DNA of 7,545 nt. Source: Candidatus Bathyarchaeota archaeon. Lineage in GTDB: Archaea; Thermoproteota; Bathyarchaeia; TCS64. The stretch covers positions 1 to 7,545 of the forward strand of contig DUKA01000172.1 in assembly GCA_013329615.1 (NCBI GenBank), given 5' to 3'. Below the pieces are notes generated by a model. It had not been told where the DNA came from, made no database searches, and saw nothing but the letters and a program-made list of their open reading frames with translations. Made by a program: the position numbers and the translations under genes. Shown one piece after another: positions 1 to 4,219 of the stretch. Position 1 is the first letter of the stretch, and every line of letters begins with the position of its first letter.

Positions 1-421
1 CTACAGTATGAACGGAAAGCCCCCCGCCACGATGCTCGTCTACCCACCGCCCCTCAAGGACACGCTGGGACTCGGTATACACACGGTCCCCGACCTCACG
101 GGGCGCCTCAAGTTCGGCCCGAACGCCTACTACGTCGATAACCTCGACTACAAGGTCGAGTCACCCGTCGAGCCGTTCTGGAACGATATAGTCACCTACA
201 TGCCAAGCATCAGGAAGGAGAACCTAGGCCCCGACATGGCTGGGATACGCGCCAAGCTGCAGGGACCCGGCGATAAGGCGAGGGACTTCGTGATAGAGCA
301 CGAGGAAAGGCGTGGCTACCCGGGATTCATCGACCTCGTAGGGGTTGAGTCGCCCGGACTAACGTCTTCACCGGCGATCGCGGAGATCGTGGCGAAGACC
401 GTGGACGAGCTCCTCGACTGA
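1..421 (+). CDS. FAD-dependent oxidoreductase, L-2-hydroxyglutarate oxidase (LhgO)-like, C-terminal part (5' end outside window)
   Basis: The reading frame is open from base 2, so the ATG at base 8 is internal and the gene starts before the window. About 139 residues are visible. They resemble the C-terminal part of the DAO-fold LhgO/L2HGDH family, which oxidises L-2-hydroxyglutarate or a related 2-hydroxyacid to the 2-oxoacid using FAD. Recognisable signs, counted from the ATG at 8, are LVYPPP (10-15), GLGIH (21-25), the strand RLKFGPNA (33-40), GIRAKLQGPG (79-88), and the C-terminal GVESPGLTSSPAIAE block (112-126). In this fold the last block contributes to FAD binding. The N-terminal GxGxxG dinucleotide motif is outside the window, so the family call rests on the C-terminal part only and the substrate is inferred. 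The stop lies 2 bases from the end of the convergent AN1-CAP gene. Confidence 0.82.
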   Translation, partial: YSMNGKPPATMLVYPPPLKDTLGLGIHTVPDLTGRLKFGPNAYYVDNLDYKVESPVEPFWNDIVTYMPSIRKENLGPDMAGIRAKLQGPGDKARDFVIEHEERRGYPGFIDLVGVESPGLTSSPAIAEIVAKTVDELLD

Positions 422-423
422 GC

Positions 424-1236
424 CTACTTGCTGAAGTCTTGGACTAGATAGAAGTATTTTCCGTTCCATGAGACGCCGAGGCTCACCTTCGTGTAGTCCC
501 TGTTCAGTATGGCGTCCCTGTTGACCCAGTTGTTCACCGAGTCGTCGTTCACCATGGCTTCGACTGTCTGGGTTATCATGTTCTCAGCGCTGAAGGGGGT
601 GGATACCTCCCTCCTGACTATGTTCTCTTTTACGCCGGAGGCGAGGTTGGGGTTGTACTGGAACACGTCGGTGGATGCGAGAGTTTCGGAGTATCTCTGC
701 GCCGCCATATCGGTGCTGAGGGTCAGGCTGGGGAGACCCCTCTTGCTCCTCTCCTGATTCATCTTCGTTAGGACACTCTCACGTAGCACCTGTGTCTCGG
801 CGTCCGTTGGGAATGTTATGGGGGATAGGTTGCCCGAGCCGGAGTTCGCGGACATGCTGACGAGGACGTTTATGCTCCACATGCCCACGGCGATGATGAT
901 CAGGAAGAAGAGAACCCTGACTCGGTTGACGCCGCCGGATGGCCCCGTGCGGCGTTTTACCTCCTTGACGACAGCCTCCTCTTCCTCTCTGGGGAGGTAT
1001 TTGATGTCCTTCTTCCTGACGCCTTCGACGGGCTCTTCCTCCCCCTCGATGATGTCGATGTTCTCGGATGCCTGTTTCTGCGCCTTCTCCTGGCCCTTCT
1101 TTACCTTGAAGTCCTTCGAGAGGGCTATGCAGTTGTGTGCTTCAGGGGCAAGATGCTCACTGCAGAAGGTGAGGTTGCACTGCTTACACCTCGTTTGCTC
1201 CTCGAGCTCCTTACCGCAGTGGTAGCAGATGCCCAT
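424..1236 (-). CDS. Membrane-anchored protein: AN1 zinc finger, single transmembrane helix, degenerate CAP (SCP/PR-1-like) domain
   Basis: The product is 270 residues. Residues 4-36 form a textbook AN1 zinc finger: C4-x2-C7-x9-C17-x2-C20-x4-C25-x2-H28-x5-H34-x-C36. A charged, probably disordered linker follows (about 40-105). One hydrophobic helix (about 107-127) comes next, preceded by basic residues (KEVKRR, NRVR). The positive-inside rule therefore puts the zinc finger in the cytoplasm and the C-terminus outside. Residues about 150-268 look like a CAP domain: LTKMNQERSKRGLPSLTLS at the start, KENI where CAP proteins have GENI, then NNWVNRDAILNRDYTKVSLGV and a final YFYLVQDFSK. The two histidines that usually mark the CAP metal site (FxH and the gHRxxIL region) are not present; the equivalents are FQY and NRDAIL. 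AN1 fingers often bind ubiquitin-like or chaperone partners in eukaryotes; its partner here is unknown. The ATG at 1236 is supported by the zinc finger beginning at residue 4 and by a TATA-like element 22-32 bases upstream. Confidence 0.85.
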   Translation of the reverse strand: MGICYHCGKELEEQTRCKQCNLTFCSEHLAPEAHNCIALSKDFKVKKGQEKAQKQASENIDIIEGEEEPVEGVRKKDIKYLPREEEEAVVKEVKRRTGPSGGVNRVRVLFFLIIIAVGMWSINVLVSMSANSGSGNLSPITFPTDAETQVLRESVLTKMNQERSKRGLPSLTLSTDMAAQRYSETLASTDVFQYNPNLASGVKENIVRREVSTPFSAENMITQTVEAMVNDDSVNNWVNRDAILNRDYTKVSLGVSWNGKYFYLVQDFSK

Positions 1237-1257
1237 GGCTGAGCGGTTGAGCCCCCC

Positions 1258-1268
1258 TATTATAAAGA
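1258..1268 (-). promoter_or_regulatory. Putative TATA box for the AN1-CAP gene
   Basis: Read on the minus strand this is TCTTTATAATA. Its centre is about 26 bases from the ATG at 1236, the usual archaeal TATA-to-start-site distance, so the transcript would be leaderless. No Shine-Dalgarno sequence precedes the ATG, which agrees with that. Confidence 0.6.
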
Positions 1269-1315
1269 TTTAGAAGCATGAATCTTCAAACCAAAACGGC
1301 GGCGTCCCCCAATCC

Positions 1316-1323
1316 TTTAATAT
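1316..1323 (+). promoter_or_regulatory. Candidate TATA element for the TFS-like gene
   Basis: TTTAATAT lies in the 148-base divergent region 1237-1384. Initiation about 25 bases downstream would leave a leader of about 40 bases before the ATG at 1385. A weaker alternative is GTAAATAC near 1339-1346, which would give a shorter leader. No Shine-Dalgarno sequence is visible. The choice between the two is uncertain. Apart from the two divergent promoters I see nothing else in this gap. Confidence 0.35.
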
Positions 1324-1384
1324 CCATGTTTAGTAATCGTAAATACACAAGTTTCCACAGCTAAACAGCTCTAGGCGTTATACA

Positions 1385-1699
1385 ATGAGGTTTTGCGAGA
1401 AATGCGGCTCCTTCATGGAGAATACACCCAGGGGATACAGGTGTCAGAAGTGTGGCTTTGAGCTCAACCCCGGCGTTGTTGAGGTGGCGAGGGAGGATGA
1501 GCCAAAGGCGGAGCCGGTGTACGTCGTCAAGACGGACGATGAGTCGATAAAGGTCAATCAGATATGCCCGCAGTGCGGGCACAGCGAGGCTTATCACCAG
1601 GTGCGTGTCGCGCTGGGAGAGCACGCCGGCGTGAACAGCGACAGGTACGTCGAGAGGTTCAAGTGCGTCGCCTGCGGGCACATCTGGGTCACGAACTAG
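1385..1699 (+). CDS. TFS-like zinc-ribbon protein (TFIIS / RPB9 / RPA12 family) with non-canonical C-terminal hairpin
   Basis: The product is 104 residues, a normal length for archaeal transcription factor S. The N-terminal zinc ribbon uses C4, C7, C20 and C23 (RFCEKCGSF and YRCQKCGFEL). The C-terminal TFIIS-type ribbon uses C61, C64, C94 and C97 (CPQCGHSEAYHQ and FKCVACGHIW). TFS enters the RNA polymerase secondary channel and stimulates cleavage of backtracked RNA through an Asp-Glu pair at the tip of the second ribbon, normally in a TRSADEP context. Here the tip reads GEHAGVNSDRY. The spacing C64 to C94 is 29 residues instead of about 23-24, and the DE pair is absent; D86 followed by R87 is the closest equivalent. 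It may be a regulatory or non-cleaving paralogue, or an RPB9-like subunit. The start is supported by FCEKCG beginning at residue 3. It is divergent from the AN1-CAP gene and its last 11 bases overlap the OsmC gene tail to tail. Confidence 0.85.
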   Translation: MRFCEKCGSFMENTPRGYRCQKCGFELNPGVVEVAREDEPKAEPVYVVKTDDESIKVNQICPQCGHSEAYHQVRVALGEHAGVNSDRYVERFKCVACGHIWVTN

Positions 1700-2138
1700 C
1701 CCAGTTTACCTTTACCTTAACGGGTATCCCCTTCTCGACGCTCTTCGACACTATGCAAAAGTCGTCGAATAGGGAGATGCACCTCTCCATCTGGCTGATG
1801 TACTCCTTGTCGACCTCCGGCGTGAGGTCGACGGCGACCTCGGTTATCCTCCAGCGCCCCTTCTCGTTTCGGGTCATCTTGGCGTTTACCTTCGTCTTCA
1901 TCCCCTTTACATGCGCTCTCGCCTTCTGGAGGCAGAAGAGCAGGCTCGAGCTCATGCAGTTGCCCATCGCCGCGGCGAGCAGCATCGAAGGCGTTGGTCC
2001 TACGCCCTTACCGAGGGGCTCTCCCTCGTCGGTTACAAGCGCCTCTATCCCCTCATGTCCGAAGTCAACCTTGAACGAGTAGTCTTGAAGCCTCTCAAGC
2101 TCTATGCTTAGGACTTTTTCTTCACTCAAATCGATCAA
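1689..2138 (-). CDS. OsmC/Ohr-family protein (putative thiol-dependent peroxidase or related)
   Basis: The product is 149 residues, typical for the OsmC fold. The family's two reactive cysteines are in their expected settings: C61 in GPTPSMLLAAAMGNC (47-61), at the start of the long central helix, and C128 in FDDFCIVSKSVEKGIPV (124-140). OsmC/Ohr proteins reduce organic or fatty-acid hydroperoxides through this pair; some subfamilies have other or unknown substrates. Two further cysteines, C69 and C120, each lie eight residues from a reactive one. The chosen start is a TTG at 2136-2138; no ATG is available before the conserved part, and a TATA-like element lies about 17-27 bases upstream. The gene follows the small membrane protein on the same strand with a 35-base gap. 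Its 3' end overlaps the TFS-like gene by 11 bases, with the TGA complement at 1689-1691. Confidence 0.9.
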   Translation of the reverse strand: MIDLSEEKVLSIELERLQDYSFKVDFGHEGIEALVTDEGEPLGKGVGPTPSMLLAAAMGNCMSSSLLFCLQKARAHVKGMKTKVNAKMTRNEKGRWRITEVAVDLTPEVDKEYISQMERCISLFDDFCIVSKSVEKGIPVKVKVNWASS

Positions 2139-2152
2139 TTGAGTTGTGGAAT

Positions 2153-2167
2153 GGCTTTATTTAAGCC
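2153..2167 (-). promoter_or_regulatory. TATA-like element of the OsmC gene inside an inverted repeat
   Basis: On the minus strand this reads GGCTTAAATAAAGCC. The AT core (2155-2165) is placed for initiation at or just around the TTG start at 2138. The 5-base arms GGCTT and AAGCC are perfectly symmetric around a 5-base centre, so the element could also be a repressor site covering the TATA box. The repeat is short and may be chance. Confidence 0.4.
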
Positions 2168-2173
2168 GATTTT

Positions 2174-2407
2174 TCAGGTGGTTCGCGGCGTCGGCTCAGG
2201 CTCCGTTTTGGATTCCTTGTTTCTGCCCTCGTAGACGAATCCGAATCCGAATAAGCTGAAGCCGACGATGACGCCTGCCCATATTATCCACTCGTCCGAG
2301 GTGTCTCCCGTCGTCGTTATCTTGTAGACCATGACGACGCAGATGAGGGCACAGAGTATGGCGCCTAGGTACATGAAGTTCCAAGGTGTAGGCTTGAGGT
2401 TCACCAT
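2174..2407 (-). CDS. Small two-helix membrane protein, unknown function
   Basis: The product is 77 residues from the ATG at 2405-2407. I do not recognise the family. Two hydrophobic segments are clear: about residues 11-28 (NFMYLGAILCALICVVMVY region) and 40-59 (EWIIWAGVIVGFSLFGFGF region). They are joined by a short polar loop, TTTGDTSDE. The C-terminal tail (60-77) is charged and rich in Glu, Pro and Thr. Because the start is close to the first helix, both ends probably face the same side. The frame stays open upstream to 2578, but that stretch is antisense to the FMN-binding gene and crosses the divergent promoter, so the later start is preferred. A TATA-like GGTTAAATCC on the minus strand (2436-2445) fits a very short leader. 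The gene lies 35 bases upstream of the OsmC gene on the same strand and may be co-transcribed with it. Confidence 0.65.
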   Translation of the reverse strand: MVNLKPTPWNFMYLGAILCALICVVMVYKITTTGDTSDEWIIWAGVIVGFSLFGFGFVYEGRNKESKTEPEPTPRTT

Positions 2408-2435
2408 CGGAGGTCGAATAGAGTCCCCCCGTGCT

Positions 2436-2445
2436 GGATTTAACC
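2436..2445 (-). promoter_or_regulatory. Candidate TATA element for the small membrane protein
   Basis: Minus-strand GGTTAAATCC is centred about 33 bases before the ATG at 2407, which predicts a leader of only a few bases. It lies in the 79-base divergent region 2408-2486 shared with the FMN-binding gene. Confidence 0.35.
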
Positions 2446-2457
2446 TTCCCGATATCG

Positions 2458-2473
2458 TTAAAGGCGCTGCGCC
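2458..2473 (+). promoter_or_regulatory. Candidate TATA element and adjoining palindrome before the FMN-binding gene
   Basis: TTAAAG (2458-2463) is centred about 26 bases before the ATG at 2487, the spacing expected for a leaderless archaeal gene. Immediately next to it is GGCGC-T-GCGCC (2463-2473), a perfect inverted repeat between TATA and start, where a bound regulator could block initiation. No Shine-Dalgarno sequence is present. Confidence 0.4.
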
Positions 2474-2486
2474 CCCTCTCTGAGCT

Positions 2487-2975
2487 ATGCCCGGCATGAG
2501 GAGAAAGGAGAAGGAGATCACCGAGAAGGCGGTCATCGAGGAGGTACTTAGGGAGAACGGCGTCGGCAGGCTCGCCACAGCCGTGAACGACCACCCCTAC
2601 GTCGTGCCTTTAAACTTCGTCTACTTCGACGGCAAGGTCTTCTTCCACAGCCACAAGGACGGCACGAAGATGAAGAACATCGCCGAGAACCCGAGGGTCT
2701 GCTTCGAGGTAGACTCCGGGGAGATCGTCACCGGGGAGAAGCCCTGCGACTTCACGTGGAAGTACCGGAGCGTCATCGTCTCAGGGAAGGCGCACATAGT
2801 CACCGACGCCGGTAAGCGCCTGGCGGTGCTGAAGAGGCTCAGCGACAAGTACTCGCCGGGGAAGGGAAAGCTGCTGACGGCGGAGGATATGGAGAAGAAC
2901 CCGCAGCTCGTCATAGTCGAGATAGTGGTCGACGAGATGACCGGGAAGAAGAGTCCAGTTAAGCCCCCCTCGTGA
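2487..2975 (+). CDS. Pyridoxamine 5'-phosphate oxidase-like (NimA-type) flavin-binding protein
   Basis: The product is 162 residues. It matches the small split-beta-barrel FMN-binding family that includes NimA-type nitroimidazole reductases. Signs include VGRLATA (26-32), PYVVPLNFVYFDGKVFFHSH (37-56), KMKNIAENPRVCFEVD (61-76), GEKPCDF (83-89) and YRSVIVSGKAHIV (93-105). Family members usually form homodimers that bind FMN and sometimes other cofactors; the substrate of this one cannot be read from sequence. It is cytoplasmic, with no signal peptide or membrane segment. The start at 2487 is favoured by the TATA spacing; an in-frame ATG at 2496 (M4) is the alternative and would give MRRKEKEIT, a common beginning in this family. 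It is divergent from the small membrane protein and upstream of the DRG gene with 62 bases between them. True PNPOx activity in vitamin B6 synthesis is unlikely for this branch. Confidence 0.88.
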   Translation: MPGMRRKEKEITEKAVIEEVLRENGVGRLATAVNDHPYVVPLNFVYFDGKVFFHSHKDGTKMKNIAENPRVCFEVDSGEIVTGEKPCDFTWKYRSVIVSGKAHIVTDAGKRLAVLKRLSDKYSPGKGKLLTAEDMEKNPQLVIVEIVVDEMTGKKSPVKPPS

Positions 2976-2988
2976 CCCCTGAGGCTGT

Positions 2989-3011
2989 CCTGAACCTTCA
3001 GGAACCTTTTT
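2989..3011 (+). promoter_or_regulatory. Palindrome and T-run between the FMN-binding and DRG genes
   Basis: CCTGAA-CC-TTCAGG (2989-3002) is a perfect inverted repeat with 6-base arms. GAACCTT occurs twice, at 2992-2998 and 3002-3008, ten bases apart, and a run of five T follows (3007-3011). It could end the upstream transcript or act as an operator for the DRG promoter, whose weak TATA-like core CTTTTTGA (3006-3013) is centred about 28 bases before the ATG at 3038. The two-base centre makes a good RNA hairpin unlikely, so a protein site or plain oligo-T termination is more plausible. Confidence 0.35.
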
Positions 3012-3037
3012 GAGGGCGCCCATATGCAGGGTTCCCA

Positions 3038-4144
3038 ATGGGTATTCCCGAGAAGATTAAGCAGATAGAGGAGGAGATGGCCCGTACCCAGATCAACAAG
3101 GCCACTGAGAGGCACCTCGGGTTACTTAGGGCGAAGAAGGCGAAGCTCCAGAGGGAGCTTGAGGAGCAGACGCTGAGGGCGACTGGGAAGGCGAGCGGCG
3201 ACGACGGGTACGCCGTCAAGAAGACGGGGGACGCCACGGTCGTCCTAATCGGGCTCCCCAGCGTCGGGAAATCGACAATCCTCAATCAGATCACGAACGC
3301 CAAGTCGAAGACAGGCGCATACGACTTCACGACCCTGACGGTCGTGCCCGGGCTTATGGAGTACCGCGGGGCGAAGATACAGATTCTCGACCTGCCCGGC
3401 ATCATCGCCGGTGCTGCTCAGGGCAAGGGGCTCGGGAAGCGTGTTCTCAGCGTCGCGAGGGCGGCTGACCTTGTACTCATCACTCTCGACGTCTTTCAGC
3501 CCGGCGTCAAGCCGCTCCTCTTCAAGGAGCTACGCGAGATCGGGATACGCCCCGACGAGAAGCCGCCGAATATAGTCATCGAGAAGACGTCGACTGGCGG
3601 GCTCTCCGTCATCTGCCAGGTCCCGCTGACCAGGATGAAGAAGGAGACCGTTAAGGACATACTCGCGGTCTACGGCATCCATAACGCCAGAGTCATGATC
3701 CGCGAGGACATAAACGATGAGCAGCTTCTCGACGTGTTACTAGGCAACAGGCACTACGTATCGACCTTCGCCGTCCTAAACAAGATAGACATGATCGACA
3801 AGGAGAGCCTCCGCAAGGTCCGGGAGAGTCTTGACTACTACGTGCTCCCCATCGCCGCGGAGTCGGGAATAAACATAGACGAGTTCAGGGAGCAGCTCTA
3901 CCAGAAGCTACAGTTCATCAGGATCTATATGCGTCCGAAGGGCGGCGAGACCGACTACAAGGAGCCGCTTATCGCGCGTGCTGGGTACACCGTCGGGGAC
4001 GTCTGTGACATGCTTCACAAGGCGCTGCGCTCGGAGTTCAAGTACGCGCAGGTCTGGGGGAAGAGCGTCCGCTTCGGCGGGCAGAAGGTCAGTCTCCAGC
4101 ACAAGCTGCTGGACGAGGACGTTCTCACCTTCGTGACGAAGTGA
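3038..4144 (+). CDS. DRG-family (developmentally regulated) OBG-type GTPase with TGS domain
   Basis: The product is 368 residues, the normal full length for archaeal DRG. Order: a basic helical N-terminus (about 1-50, MGIPEKIKQIEEEMARTQIN and following), the G domain, an inserted small domain, and a C-terminal TGS domain (about 294-368). GTPase motifs are all visible: G1 GLPSVGKS (72-79), G2 DFTTLT (96-101), G3 DLPG (118-121) and G4 NKID (248-251). The G5 region is IAAESG (272-277), with Ala where Ser is common. The stretch 170-245, PPNIVIEKTSTGG to GNRHYVSTFAVL, matches the S5D2L-type insert of DRG proteins. DRGs are ribosome-associated translation GTPases; in eukaryotes they act with DFRP partners to relieve stalled ribosomes, and the archaeal role is less well defined. 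The start is supported by the conserved N-terminus. An ATG at 3024 is out of frame. Confidence 0.96.
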   Translation: MGIPEKIKQIEEEMARTQINKATERHLGLLRAKKAKLQRELEEQTLRATGKASGDDGYAVKKTGDATVVLIGLPSVGKSTILNQITNAKSKTGAYDFTTLTVVPGLMEYRGAKIQILDLPGIIAGAAQGKGLGKRVLSVARAADLVLITLDVFQPGVKPLLFKELREIGIRPDEKPPNIVIEKTSTGGLSVICQVPLTRMKKETVKDILAVYGIHNARVMIREDINDEQLLDVLLGNRHYVSTFAVLNKIDMIDKESLRKVRESLDYYVLPIAAESGINIDEFREQLYQKLQFIRIYMRPKGGETDYKEPLIARAGYTVGDVCDMLHKALRSEFKYAQVWGKSVRFGGQKVSLQHKLLDEDVLTFVTK

Positions 4145-4155
4145 CCTTCAACGAT

Positions 4156-4172
4156 AGCGCGGGTCACGCGTT
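4156..4172 (+). terminator. Weak stem-loop after the DRG gene
   Basis: AGCGCG pairs with CGCGTT (one G-U pair) around the loop GGTCA, 11 bases after the DRG stop. No T-run follows directly; the nearest is four T at 4204-4207. It may help end or stabilise the DRG mRNA, but support is thin. Confidence 0.25.
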
Positions 4173-4195
4173 GTGGGTTGCTACATACGATAACG

Positions 4196-4203
4196 AAAAA
4201 AAA
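4196..4203 (-). terminator. Oligo-T terminator of the ABC exporter operon
   Basis: Eight A on the plus strand give T8 on the minus strand, 17 bases beyond the TAA of the second ABC gene. Archaeal RNA polymerases terminate at such T-runs without needing a hairpin. Transcription of the convergent DRG gene meets only TTTT at 4204-4207. Confidence 0.6.
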
Positions 4204-4219
4204 TTTTCTACGCGTCGGT

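Noticed and set aside
8..10. ATG at base 8 as the start of a complete 137-residue gene
   Set aside because: The frame is open to the window edge and the residues match only the C-terminal part of the LhgO-like family.
1564..2082. Plus-strand open frame spanning the TFS-like end and the OsmC antisense
   Set aside because: It overlaps two well-supported genes in other frames and resembles nothing.
2408..2578. Longer start for the small membrane protein (134 residues)
   Set aside because: The extension runs antisense through the FMN-binding gene and across the divergent promoter, and has no recognisable content.
2621..3115. Minus-strand open frame over the FMN-binding and DRG genes
   Set aside because: It is antisense to two conserved genes and low-complexity in character.
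4145..4219. Possible small RNA or tRNA between the DRG and ABC genes
   Set aside because: Only 75 bases are available, with a weak stem and an A8T4 tract; there is no cloverleaf or T-loop sequence.
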